This document shows positions 40,208-48,419 of a stretch of 49,713 nucleotides of DNA, piece by piece. The stretch comes from Chloroflexota bacterium (lineage in GTDB: Bacteria > Chloroflexota > UBA6077 > CF-72). The stretch spans positions 1 to 49,713 of the forward strand of contig JACPOP010000019.1 of NCBI GenBank assembly GCA_016191465.1. Reading direction: 5' to 3'. The translations under genes and the position numbers were made by a program. The stretch's first letter is position 1. Every line of letters begins with the position of its first letter. The notes under the pieces are model-generated. The model ran no database searches. It was not told where the DNA came from and was given only the letters and a program-made list of their open reading frames with translations.

Positions 40208-41203
40208 GTGGACCTTGAGAAGCGAGACCAACTTCGGCGGCTAGTCCTCTGGACGGCGGCGATCACCGCCGCTCACTTACTCGTCGGCACGCAGTCGCAC
40301 CTGGTCCATGGCGGGCACATCCTGCTGGGCGCGCTGTACATGTTTCCCGTTCTCAAGGGAGCGGTTGCTTTCGGCCTTCGCGGGGGCGTCCTGACCGCGC
40401 TGGCCGTGATGGCCTTGTACTCGGTCCACGTTCTCGTCTCCTGGTCCGGCCGCCCGATGGCCAACCAGGACCAGTGGGCGATGCTCGGCGCCTACTTGTT
40501 CGTGGGAGTCAGCGCCGGAGTCCTCGTTCGACAGGCCGACCGCCACAGGTGGGAGCGCGACGAGGTGATCGCTCGGTCAGCGCGCAGCGAAACGATCCGC
40601 GGGCTTACGTCACTGGCGATCGCGCTTGGAGAGCGGGACCCCGACTCGCTCCGCCATTCGGAGCATGTGGCTCGGGTGTGCGAGGCCCTGGGTGCAGAGG
40701 TCGGCCTGAGCCGCCATGAGATCGATCGGCTGCGTCTCGCTGGACTCGTGCACGATGTAGGCAAGATCGGCATCGCCGACGACGTGCTCTTCTCAAGCGG
40801 ACAGTTCGACGAGCAGCAGCGCCGGGCGATGCATGAGCACCCGCTGCGCGCTGCGGCGATGGTCCGTACGATCTACGGCGGTGAGGACATCGCCGCCATC
40901 GTTGAGGCGCACCACGAGCAACCCGACGGGTCCGGGTATCCCAAAGGGCTGCGCGGCCAGGAGATCCCGTTCGCCGCTCGCCTGCTGCGTGTCGCCGATG
41001 TCTTCGCAGCCCTTTCGGAGATGCGCCGATACAAGCCGGCGATGACGCGGGAGAGCGTCATGGAGACGATGCACGCCATGTCCGGTCCGTCGATCGACCG
41101 CGAATGCTTCGAGGCGCTCGAGAGGGCACTCAACAAGGGGCTCATCCAGGATGCACCCTCCGCCGCTTCACCCGTGGTCCAAGGAACCGCGCCTCATGCC
41201 TGA
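40208..41203 (+). CDS. Membrane HD-GYP phosphodiesterase
   Basis: 331 residues, GTG start, 9 bp after the CBM48 gene. Three to four N-terminal membrane helices (LVLWTAAITAAHLLVG, HILLGALYMFPVLKGAVAFGLRGGVLTALAVMALYSVHVLV, WAMLGAYLFVGVSAGVLV). Then the HD-GYP domain (about 135-310): HSEHVARVCEALG, LVHDVGKIGIADDVL (HD), HEHPLRAAAMV, and HHEQPDGSGYPKGLRG (HHExxDGxGYP). Expected to hydrolyse c-di-GMP, linking this gene chain to second-messenger control. The last 8 bp overlap the reductase gene. Confidence 0.9.
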   Translation: MDLEKRDQLRRLVLWTAAITAAHLLVGTQSHLVHGGHILLGALYMFPVLKGAVAFGLRGGVLTALAVMALYSVHVLVSWSGRPMANQDQWAMLGAYLFVGVSAGVLVRQADRHRWERDEVIARSARSETIRGLTSLAIALGERDPDSLRHSEHVARVCEALGAEVGLSRHEIDRLRLAGLVHDVGKIGIADDVLFSSGQFDEQQRRAMHEHPLRAAAMVRTIYGGEDIAAIVEAHHEQPDGSGYPKGLRGQEIPFAARLLRVADVFAALSEMRRYKPAMTRESVMETMHAMSGPSIDRECFEALERALNKGLIQDAPSAASPVVQGTAPHA

Positions 41204-43157
41204 TCGCTCTGCCCGTCGCCGCGTCGGCCTCCTCCCGCTCGCGGCGGTGTTAGCCATTGCGCTGGCAGCGCCGCCGGCAACGGCGCAGGTCAGCCCGGAA
41301 GAGCACGCCAAGCACCACCCCGCCACCGGCGCCGCCGCTCCGGGGAGCCAGACGGGCGGACAGGCGCCGCCGGCGCCCGGCGGGATGATGGAGGGCATGG
41401 GGGAGATGATGAAGAACATGGGCGCTCCAGCGCCCAAAGCGCTGTACCCCTCGCTGATGGACCTGCCGAACCTGCCGCCCGAGAAGCGCGAGGAGGTGCA
41501 GCGCGCCGCTCACGAGCGGATGAAGAGCGGGACCGAACTCATGGCCGAGGGTTTCGACCAGCTCGTGAAGGCCGCACCCACGAACGACTTCGCGGCCATG
41601 CAGGCGGCGACGGCCATGCTGCGAGAAGGCGTGGCGAGGTTCGACAGCGGGCTGGCGGCGCACCGGGCCATCGCGGAGGGGAAGGACCCGCGGGCGCTGG
41701 CCATGCAGTGGTTCAAGGGTGAGATGAATCTGTCCGGACCGCTGCCGCACGCGGGGGCACGCGCTCTGTGGGGGATGTCATGGGAGCACCTGATCCTGAT
41801 GGTGCTGCTGCTCGCCTTCGCGGCGGTGATGATCGCGATGTACTTCTTCAAGATGCGCCGCGCCGCGGCCCTCTTCGGGCGTCTCGAATCCGACTCGGGA
41901 AAGCCGCCACCCGGCGCTGCGCCGCCGCTGGCCGGATCGCCCGGCCCACCCACGCCGGGCCTTCCGCCCGGAAGCAAGACTCCGGCGCCGGAGAGCCGAT
42001 CTTCGCCACCCGCGACGGCGAGCAAACCCGCATCACCCGTCGCCCCCCCTCCAGCAGGTGACAACGCCGCTCCGCCGGCCGCATCGGCAACGGCCCCGGC
42101 ACCGCCCATGACCGCGAGCTGGAAGGGGCAGCTCCGCATCGGGAGCATCGTCGCGGAGACCCCGAGCGTAAAGACGTTCCGGCTCCTGCCCGCGTCGGAG
42201 GGCGGCGTGCTCCCGTTTACTTTCGTACCCGGGCAGTTCTTGAACGTCGCGTTCTGGATCGGCGGCGCGCGGATGAACCGCTCGTACTCCATCTCCTCCT
42301 CGCCGACGCAGCGCGAGTATGTCGAGATCACCGTACGCCGTGAACCGCGGGGCGCCGTCTCCCGCCACATCGTGGACCTGCTCAAGGTGGGCAGCGTGGT
42401 CGAAGCGTCGGGGCCGGTCGGCAAGTTCACGTTCGACGGGACCGAGGCCGACAGCATCGTGCTCATCGCCGGCGGCGTGGGGATCACGCCCATGATGAGC
42501 ATCGCCCGGTATCTCACCGAGCGCTCCTGGCCCGGCGACATCTTTCTGATCTATGCGTGCAAAGCCCCGACCGACTACATCTTTGCGCGCGAGTTCGCCG
42601 CGCTCGAACAGGCCAATGCAAAGTTGCACCTCACGGTCGTGATGTCCAGCCCCGACGGCACGGATTGGAAAGGCCCGCGCGGGCGCATCAGCAAGGAACT
42701 GCTCGCGCAGACGGTCCCCGACATCGCTTCGCGCCGGGTCCACCTGTGCGGGCCGCCCGCGATGATGGACGGGATCAAGACCCTCCTCGCTCAGCTTGGG
42801 GTTCCGCCCGAGCAGGTGAAGACCGAGGCGTTCGGCGCCACCAAGCCCACGCCCGCCGCCGCGGGGACCACCTCCAAGCCAACCGCCCCCGCCACCGGTC
42901 CGCTCGTCACGTTCTCTAACAACAGCAAGTCGGCGAAGATCAAGGCCGGTCAGACCGTGCTCGAACTCTCCGAGGAACTCGGCATCGGCATCCAGAACTC
43001 CTGCCGCGTCGGCACCTGCGGCCTGTGCAAGGTGAAGATGACCTCCGGCGAAGTTGACATGGCGGTTCAGGATGCGCTCGATGCCGATGACAAGGCCACG
43101 GGCATGATCCTCGCCTGCCAGGCTAAGCCCAAGAGCGACATCGCGGTGGAGGCCTAG
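41196..43157 (+). CDS. Membrane-tethered FAD/NAD reductase fused to 2Fe-2S ferredoxin
   Basis: 653 residues from ATG 41196 (AAGGA 10 bases upstream). Signal peptide (LPLAAVLAIALAAPPATAQ), a periplasmic domain (about 30-185, helical, with an EHAKHH metal-like motif and a Met-rich GGMMEGMGEMMKNM), one TM helix (LILMVLLLAFAAVMIAMYFF), and a Pro/Ala linker. Then a ferredoxin-reductase unit: FVPGQFLNVAFWIGGARMNRSYSISSSP (FAD, RSYS), VVEASGPVGKF, VLIAGGVGITPMMS (NAD), VHLCGPPAMMDG. C-terminal 2Fe-2S: SCRVGTCGLCKVKM with the fourth Cys in LACQ. It takes electrons from NAD(P)H in the cytosol and, with the next two genes, could pass them to the periplasm. Confidence 0.85.
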   Translation: MPDRSARRRVGLLPLAAVLAIALAAPPATAQVSPEEHAKHHPATGAAAPGSQTGGQAPPAPGGMMEGMGEMMKNMGAPAPKALYPSLMDLPNLPPEKREEVQRAAHERMKSGTELMAEGFDQLVKAAPTNDFAAMQAATAMLREGVARFDSGLAAHRAIAEGKDPRALAMQWFKGEMNLSGPLPHAGARALWGMSWEHLILMVLLLAFAAVMIAMYFFKMRRAAALFGRLESDSGKPPPGAAPPLAGSPGPPTPGLPPGSKTPAPESRSSPPATASKPASPVAPPPAGDNAAPPAASATAPAPPMTASWKGQLRIGSIVAETPSVKTFRLLPASEGGVLPFTFVPGQFLNVAFWIGGARMNRSYSISSSPTQREYVEITVRREPRGAVSRHIVDLLKVGSVVEASGPVGKFTFDGTEADSIVLIAGGVGITPMMSIARYLTERSWPGDIFLIYACKAPTDYIFAREFAALEQANAKLHLTVVMSSPDGTDWKGPRGRISKELLAQTVPDIASRRVHLCGPPAMMDGIKTLLAQLGVPPEQVKTEAFGATKPTPAAAGTTSKPTAPATGPLVTFSNNSKSAKIKAGQTVLELSEELGIGIQNSCRVGTCGLCKVKMTSGEVDMAVQDALDADDKATGMILACQAKPKSDIAVEA

Positions 43158-43160
43158 CCC

Positions 43161-43904
43161 ATGAACGAGCGTGAACGCATCGTCGTTAGCGCCGTCCTCA
43201 GCCTCGTGGTGGTGGTCTGGCTCGGGTTCTTTTTCCACACTTCGCCGCGCTTCGCGGGCAGCGGACTCGGCGCGGTGTTCGGCATCGCGGGGGCCGTGCT
43301 CATGCTCATCCCGCTCGCGTACCCGATCGTCAAGCGGATTCCATTCGTCAAGGCCCGCGTCACGCCGCACCTTTCGATGCAGTCAATCCTCGCCCTGCAC
43401 GTCTACGCGGGCATCGTGGGCCCGCTGCTGGCGATCATCCACACCGGCCACAAGTTCGAGAGCACGCTGGGCATCGCCCTGACGACGGCGATGCTGCTCG
43501 TCGTCGTGACCGGCTTCACGGTCCGCTACCTGCTCACCTACACCGGCCACGAGATCAAGGACAAGCTGGTCTTGCTCCAGACCGCCCGCGGCGATCTCGA
43601 CAGCGCGTGGGGAGTGCTCGAAAACTCGCCGGCCGAGGCAAGAGCCCTCCCCAAGGCCCGCTTCCTCGCCGCGGGCCTGGCGGCATTCGGGTTGGACGTC
43701 GCGCCCGGAGGCCCGGCCGGCGAGGTCACCCGCGTCGCCGAATCCGTGGCCGACCTGGAATACGCGATCCGCACGCACGAAGTGTTCAAACGCTGGTTCG
43801 CTCGGGCGTTGATGGTGCACATCCTGCTCTCCATTATCCTTTACGCCCTGCTCGCCCTGCACATCTGGTCGGGCTTCTACTTCGGCCTCCGGTGGTGGAC
43901 CTGA
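43161..43904 (+). CDS. Cytochrome-b-like membrane protein
   Basis: 247 residues, start 3 bp after the reductase stop. Five to six TM helices: VVSAVLSLVVVVWLGFFF, VFGIAGAVLMLIPLAYPI, LALHVYAGIVGPLLAIIHTGH, GIALTTAMLLVVVTGFTVRYLL and MVHILLSIILYALLALHIW. His residues in the third and last helices (LHVYAG...IHTGH; VHILLS...LHIW) are set as for two b-type hemes on a four-helix core. An extra-membrane loop lies at about 140-220. Similar small cytochrome-b proteins are found beside multiheme cytochromes. Predicted to relay electrons from the ferredoxin domain across the membrane. Confidence 0.7.
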   Translation: MNERERIVVSAVLSLVVVVWLGFFFHTSPRFAGSGLGAVFGIAGAVLMLIPLAYPIVKRIPFVKARVTPHLSMQSILALHVYAGIVGPLLAIIHTGHKFESTLGIALTTAMLLVVVTGFTVRYLLTYTGHEIKDKLVLLQTARGDLDSAWGVLENSPAEARALPKARFLAAGLAAFGLDVAPGGPAGEVTRVAESVADLEYAIRTHEVFKRWFARALMVHILLSIILYALLALHIWSGFYFGLRWWT

Positions 43905-43907
43905 CGC

Positions 43908-44699
43908 ATGAAGACCATCGAGATCATCTACGGCATCGTCATCCTGGGCGCGTTCGGCGCGGTCGTTGCCATCCCCTACCTCACGCACACGCGCGGATCG
44001 GCCGCCGTCCCCGTCTGGCCATCGACGGTCAAGCCCGGCCCTCTCGCGCCCAAGCACCAGTTCCTCGCCGACGACTGCAACGCCTGCCACACCCCGCACC
44101 ATGGGATCGTGGCCGACAAGTGCATCACCTGCCACGCGAGCAACGGCCCGCTCCTCTCCAAGCAATCGACCGCCTTCCATGCGAACATCGGCGACTGCCG
44201 CGGCTGCCACATCGAGCATCAAAGCAGGGGAATGCCGGACATGCCGGGCAGCGTCGGCCTCCGCCCCGTCACCATGGACCACGCGGTCCTCGCCGCCCTT
44301 GGCCTCAATGCCCGCCCGCTCCCCCCGGGAATCACAGCCGCTTCACTCCCGGTCCAGCACCCGCGCATTACGCCCGCGGAGACCCTCCTCGACTGCAACG
44401 CCTGCCACGCGAACCAGGACCCGCACCGCGCCCTCTTCGGGACCGACTGCGCCTCGTGCCACGCCACCAGCATCGCCCAGGGCGGCTGGACCATCCCCGA
44501 GTTCCGCCACCCCTCGCCGCTCTCGACCGACTGCAACCAATGCCACCAGGCTCCGCCGAGCCATTACATGGAGCACTTCAAGATGATCTCGATGACCGTC
44601 GCGAAAGTGGAGCACGCCGACGTGTCGCAGTGCTTCCTCTGCCACCAGACCAACGCCTGGAACGACATCAAGGGCGTGGGGTGGTACAAGCACCACTGA
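43908..44699 (+). CDS. Seven-heme c-type cytochrome, membrane-anchored
   Basis: 263 residues, start 3 bp after the cytochrome-b gene. One N-terminal hydrophobic segment (TIEIIYGIVILGAFGAVVAIPYL) that could be anchor or signal. Seven CxxCH heme sites: CNACHTPHH, CITCHAS, CRGCHIEH, CNACHAN, CASCHAT, CNQCHQA and CFLCHQT, with free His residues to act as second ligands. Spacing is like small tetra- to octaheme cytochromes of the NapC-partner/c3 type. Acts in the periplasm as the electron-receiving end of the reductase/cytochrome-b chain. Its last 90 bases are found again, diverged, at 45971. Confidence 0.9.
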   Translation: MKTIEIIYGIVILGAFGAVVAIPYLTHTRGSAAVPVWPSTVKPGPLAPKHQFLADDCNACHTPHHGIVADKCITCHASNGPLLSKQSTAFHANIGDCRGCHIEHQSRGMPDMPGSVGLRPVTMDHAVLAALGLNARPLPPGITAASLPVQHPRITPAETLLDCNACHANQDPHRALFGTDCASCHATSIAQGGWTIPEFRHPSPLSTDCNQCHQAPPSHYMEHFKMISMTVAKVEHADVSQCFLCHQTNAWNDIKGVGWYKHH

Positions 44700-44777
44700 C
44701 CCCGAAACGGCCGACGCCGGCTCACCCACACCGAGAATGACACTCTGTTGGCCGGTTCCACAGGCAAGCACTCGAAC

Positions 44778-45275
44778 ATGGCGGACGACATGCAGAAACA
44801 TCATGCGTCATTCCGGTGCGACGGCCCGACAACCACCCATCGGATCGGCATGGCGGTCGGCGATCTCCTCTTCCTGGCCGTGGTAGGCGCCGCCACCCTG
44901 GCGGCGATGCACGCAGCCCACATGGTCGAGTGGAAAGGCTGGGGCTTCGTCGGTGAAATGGCAATCGGCATGGCGGGCGCGATGATCGTGCAGGTCGCGC
45001 TGGCCTGGCTCGCGACCCCGCTGCTCGGCTCCATCGAGACGATGGTCCCCTCCATGCTCCTGGCGATGGTCGCGCCGATGTCGCTCTGCCTGCTGCACGG
45101 GACAGGCTGCGTGCTCACGTGGTCGGACGCGCTCGGGCTGGGCGCGGCGGCCGGTGTGGCGGCCGCCGCGCTCCTGGCGATCTACGGCGCCTCGTGTCGG
45201 CGCTGGGCCCTCACCGCGGGGGGGCGGGGAGGGGGGGGGCGGGCGCGGGGGCCGGCCGGAGGCCGACGCCCATGA
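44778..45275 (+). CDS. Small integral membrane protein
   Basis: 165 residues from ATG 44778 (MADDMQKHHASFRCDG); an earlier TTG is unlikely. Three to four TM helices (VGDLLFLAVVGAATLAAMHAAHMV, FVGEMAIGMAGAMIVQVALAWLATPLLG, ETMVPSMLLAMVAPMSLCLLHG, ALGLGAAAGVAAAALLAIYGASC). Many Met and His in or near the helices (HAAHMVEW, MVPSMLLAMVAPMSLCLLHGTGC) suggest metal or heme contact. The C-terminus is a Gly/Arg-rich low-complexity run. The stop overlaps the methyltransferase start (ATGA). No family assigned. Confidence 0.65.
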   Translation: MADDMQKHHASFRCDGPTTTHRIGMAVGDLLFLAVVGAATLAAMHAAHMVEWKGWGFVGEMAIGMAGAMIVQVALAWLATPLLGSIETMVPSMLLAMVAPMSLCLLHGTGCVLTWSDALGLGAAAGVAAAALLAIYGASCRRWALTAGGRGGGGRARGPAGGRRP

Positions 45276-45889
45276 CTCTCGCCTGGAACCTGCGGGTTCG
45301 GTTCTACGACCTCTGCGAGGCCTCCTGCCTCCGGCGCGGGCCGGCGAAGGCCGCGCTCTTCGCTGATATGCACGGAAAGGTGATCTTCGTCGCCGCCGGC
45401 ACGGGCACGGACTTTGCCGCGTTCCCCGAACAACGGCCGGGCCTGGACATCACGGCGATCGACATCAGCGATGAGATGCTGCGTCGCGCGGCCAGGCGCG
45501 CGCGGACCTACCGCGGGTCCCTCCGCCTCCTCAAGGCCGACGCGCTGGCCCTGCCCTTCCCGGACGGCTCGTTCGACACGGCGGTCACGTCCTGCGCCAT
45601 GTGCTCGGTCCCCGACCCGGTCCGGGCCCTGCGCGAGCTGCACCGGGTGCTGCGCCCGGACGGCCGTCTGCTGATGTTCGAGCACGTGCGCAGCCGCCAG
45701 TTGTTACTGGGCTGGACGCTGGACCTCATGACTCTCTGGACGCGCCGCACCGGAACCGAGATGAACCGCGACACCCTCGCCAACGCACGGGCCGCGGGAT
45801 TCCGCATCACGCATGTCCAGAGCGCGTACCTGGACATCATCCTGGCCGTGCGGGCGGTGAAGGCGACCGCCGACCTCCCGATCGCTTGA
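45272..45889 (+). CDS. Class I SAM methyltransferase (UbiE/Methyltransf_11 type)
   Basis: 205 residues from ATG 45272. SAM-binding fold: VIFVAAGTGTDFAAFP (motif I, with AAGTGTD in place of the more usual GxGxG), ITAIDISDEMLRRAARRA (motif Post-I), LLKADALALPFPDGSFDTAVTSCAMCSVPDPVRALRELHRVLRPDGRLLMFEHVRS (motifs II and III). Resembles the small methyltransferases near arsenic, tellurite or phospholipid genes; here substrate is unknown. Translationally coupled to the small membrane protein, so it may modify something at the membrane or detoxify a metalloid (inference). Confidence 0.85.
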   Translation: MTLAWNLRVRFYDLCEASCLRRGPAKAALFADMHGKVIFVAAGTGTDFAAFPEQRPGLDITAIDISDEMLRRAARRARTYRGSLRLLKADALALPFPDGSFDTAVTSCAMCSVPDPVRALRELHRVLRPDGRLLMFEHVRSRQLLLGWTLDLMTLWTRRTGTEMNRDTLANARAAGFRITHVQSAYLDIILAVRAVKATADLPIA

Positions 45890-45970
45890 TCGGTAGGCAA
45901 CGTGGTCGCTTGACAAGTGACCGCTCCCGCATCGTCTCGATGAGGGGCCGGAGGTGGGTGGCGGGGGGGC

Positions 45971-46069
45971 GAGCACGCCGGCGTGTCGCGGTGCTTCCTC
46001 TGCCACCAGACCCCCCCACCCAACGCCTGGAACGACATCAAGGGCGTGGGGTGGTACAAGCACCACTGA
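45971..46069 (+). pseudogene. Duplicated 3' end of the multiheme cytochrome gene
   Basis: About 90 bp nearly identical to 44610-44699, in frame through CFLCHQT and the stop codon, but with a 9-bp insertion adding three Pro codons (QTPPPNAW). The upstream part is lost. Direct-repeat orientation; together the two copies flank the membrane-protein and methyltransferase genes. The HEPN gene's last codons are read from its antisense strand. Confidence 0.85.
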
Positions 46070-46634
46070 GGCCGGCGCGACCTTCATGTCCAGGCGGGGA
46101 TGGTGCAATAACCTGCACGATCAACGTGCTGATTCCTTCAACCTCTGCCGAAGTCAGGCACAGTCCGTCACAGAAGAACCCCAGCACTTTCCGTATGTGC
46201 TCATAGTAGAGGCGAAGATCGGCAAGCGTGAGGCTGGCAGGAAGCCCCTCATGGGCGACGGTGTGCCGTTGGTTCACAACGGAATCCCACGATGTTCCCA
46301 GTCCAGATGCCTTGAGATGAGCCTTGAAGCCGTTCTTGTACCCGTCGCTGAACCGACCCAAGGACTTCGTGAGGTATTCGATTCCGATTCTGCCCGTCGT
46401 CTCCTTGCGCTTGTCGATCGCGAACGCGAGCGCCTGAGGGTCAAGGCACCTTGAAAGCCGAGCATCCATGCTCCGGCGCATGCACTGCTCCATGTGCGAG
46501 TGGAGTAGCACAACCCCATAGTTGACCAGCGCGTTCTCGAACTCGACGACGTCTATCGTCGCCGGTAGGTCAGCCTTGGAGCGCACAGCGCCCTCCGCGA
46601 ACTTCAAGAAGTTCTCGAATATCGCTAGGCTCAT
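46038..46634 (-). CDS. HEPN-domain protein (MAE_28990-like), R-x4-H motif
   Basis: 198 residues from ATG 46634, overlapping the DUF262 stop by 4 bp. All-helical: IFENFLKFAEGAVRSK, VVEFENALVNYGVVLLHSHMEQCMRRSM, ALAFAIDKRKETTGRIGIEYLTKSLG, then VVNQRHTVAHEG with Arg123-x4-His128, the ribonuclease motif of HEPN toxins, then LADLRLYYEHIRKVLGFF. The last eight residues or so (GACTTPRP) come from the antisense of the duplicated cytochrome fragment. HEPN proteins of this kind act as RNases in abortive-infection systems. The partner DUF262 protein is likely its activator or regulator. Confidence 0.8.
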   Translation of the reverse strand: MSLAIFENFLKFAEGAVRSKADLPATIDVVEFENALVNYGVVLLHSHMEQCMRRSMDARLSRCLDPQALAFAIDKRKETTGRIGIEYLTKSLGRFSDGYKNGFKAHLKASGLGTSWDSVVNQRHTVAHEGLPASLTLADLRLYYEHIRKVLGFFCDGLCLTSAEVEGISTLIVQVIAPSPPGHEGRAGLSGACTTPRP

Positions 46635-47788
46635 GGAGAGTCAAAGAGTTTTGTGCTCGCCAGCGTCAGACGACCCGCAACCTCTTCTGGGTCTGTGGTT
46701 CTGTACGACGCGTTCTTTTTGAAGTCTTCGCTCTCGATGAGCGTGGCCAGTCGGGCCTTGATGTCCGCCGGAAGCTCACCGGCATGCTTGGCGATGGCAG
46801 TAAAGACAGCATCGAAGACGGCGGGATTCATGCCCCGCTGCTGATGGAACGGGCGATCGCCCAACTGCGCGACGATCCGGGAGCAAGTCGTGTTGAACGT
46901 TTCTTCCAGGGCCGCGCTCTCGCCGGCGGACAGATTACGTTTCTTTCGCATCGCAGTGGAGAGAAAATCCTTCATAGGCTTCTTGTACTCGTTAGCGAAG
47001 TAGTAGAGAGAGACGAACCGGAGAATCATCTCTATATCGCGCATCCGTGCGTCGGGCATGGGCGTCCCGATGATGCGGCGCCAATCCGCGTTGCAGTTGA
47101 GGCGTCCGATGAGTTCGTTGAGAGGGCCGTGGTACACGCAGTTCCGAATCTCCTGGCCGAGCAATCGGGAGCCGCCCGTGTTCAGACGCTCGAAGATGTG
47201 GTAGATGCTGGTGGCGTCGTTCGGATCAAGCTGCTTGATCATGAACGCACGCATCACGGCATCGTTGAGCTTGGCGAACTGAGGCTTGAAGCGCTCCTCA
47301 AGGTCTCTCGCCGTGCAGCTGGCATACTGACTGTCGTCGCCCAAGCCGATCAGGCGAAACTGTTTCCCCTTCGCCATGCTGGCGTTATGGAACGTGCCAT
47401 CAAAGAACTGCACCACCGACATCAGCCGCTGCTGCCCGTCGATTACCTGCTGCTCCCCAGTGTCGGGATCGGCATACAGAAAGAGTGCGGGTACCGGGAG
47501 TCCGAGCAGGAACGACTCGATCAGGCGGCTCGCCTGGCGTTGTGTCCACACGAACTTGCGCTGGAACCCCGGAATCTTGAGCTGCTTCTTCTTCCACTTG
47601 GTTACCAAGCCTTCGAGCGTGAAGTCGGCCGGAATGGACACGATCTCGAAGTGCGACGAGGTGGATATCGCATCCTCCATCTCGCTCTCGACGGGTTCCA
47701 CCGGGCTGTCTTTTTCTAGCTCCTGAACATCGGGCTCGTTGTCCAGCAAGGCGGGCGGAGTCTGGGGGGCTGCGTCGGTAGGTGTCAT
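46631..47788 (-). CDS. DUF262 (ParB/Srx-like) protein
   Basis: 385 residues from ATG 47788 (MTPTDAAPQT); upstream in-frame codons are repeat DNA (arrays and E2). The DUF262 core is residues 50-150: FTLEGLVTKWKKKQLKIPGFQRKFVWTQRQASRLIESFLLGLPVPALFLY then VIDGQQRLMSV (IDGQQR at 116-121), the nucleotide-binding signature. The rest is helical: FERLNTGGSRLLGQEIRNCVYHG and MRDIEMILRFVSLYYF. No DUF1524 HNH nuclease domain, so unlike GmrSD it depends on another effector, the HEPN protein coded just downstream. A two-gene defence-type module by family; this pairing is seen in other phyla. Confidence 0.88.
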   Translation of the reverse strand: MTPTDAAPQTPPALLDNEPDVQELEKDSPVEPVESEMEDAISTSSHFEIVSIPADFTLEGLVTKWKKKQLKIPGFQRKFVWTQRQASRLIESFLLGLPVPALFLYADPDTGEQQVIDGQQRLMSVVQFFDGTFHNASMAKGKQFRLIGLGDDSQYASCTARDLEERFKPQFAKLNDAVMRAFMIKQLDPNDATSIYHIFERLNTGGSRLLGQEIRNCVYHGPLNELIGRLNCNADWRRIIGTPMPDARMRDIEMILRFVSLYYFANEYKKPMKDFLSTAMRKKRNLSAGESAALEETFNTTCSRIVAQLGDRPFHQQRGMNPAVFDAVFTAIAKHAGELPADIKARLATLIESEDFKKNASYRTTDPEEVAGRLTLASTKLFDSP

Positions 47789-47811
47789 TGCGACAAGTCT
47801 AGGGGTTTTGC

Positions 47812-47932
47812 GACGCAGGGGCTGCCGCCCCTGCAACCCCGCCCGGAGAAGAGTTGGAGGTCGCTGGCGCGCGTCGGCGAGTCCTGGTCTTTCTGGGGAT
47901 GGAGGCGCCGGAGGTCGCCGCGGCGACCTCCG
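47812..47932 (-). repeat. Dispersed repeat E, copy 2
   Basis: Reverse orientation relative to copy 1 (6777-6897). Same core words, but the end hairpin is GGAGGTCGC/GCGACCTCC in place of GGAAGGGG/CCCCTTCC, so the stem is kept while the bases differ. It begins 24 bp upstream of the DUF262 start codon. Confidence 0.7.
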
Positions 47933-48020
47933 GCATCGGCGGCGGATCGTCGCGGGCGCGGCGCCTGTTGCTCGCTCCTCGCACGCCTGCGGCGGGGCGG
48001 CGCAACACCGCGGGTTGCGG

Positions 48021-48167
48021 TTGCGACCTCGGGCGCGGGGGCCGCGACCCTGCGCGGGACAGATTCGACCCTGCGCCGGGCATTTGTAACCCTGCGCCGG
48101 GCATTTACAACCCTGCGCGGGAGAGTTGCGACCTTGCGCCGCGCATTTGCAACCTTGTGCGCCGGAG
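48021..48167. repeat. 21-bp period array A5
   Basis: Seven units of exactly 21 bp, the most regular array. Units share a CGACCCTGCGC or AACCCTGCGCC core and often end GGGCATTT. Adjacent to E copy 2 on the side where A1 adjoins E copy 1. The remaining 48168-48419 shows no gene. Confidence 0.8.
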
Positions 48168-48419
48168 AAAAAGCCCGTTATCGCGCCCCCGCACGCCCCC
48201 GCATGGCCCCCCAACGCCCTCCCCACGTCCCCCCCACGCGGGCCGGCGGCGGAAAAAACGCCGGAATCCGCGGGGCGGCCTCAAGCCGCGCGCACGGCGC
48301 GCCGACGCACAGACTCTTGGACCGGCGGCCGCGGCGTTCGCGGCCCCGCTCTCCGGGCGGAGCCCTTCTGATCCGCCATGCGGCGCTCCGCCGCGTGGTC
48401 ATTTGAAAGGATTCCCGTC

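Noticed and set aside
48021-48167. CRISPR array
   Set aside because: Units are contiguous 21-bp degenerate repeats without spacers, and no cas gene is present. The same holds for the other arrays.
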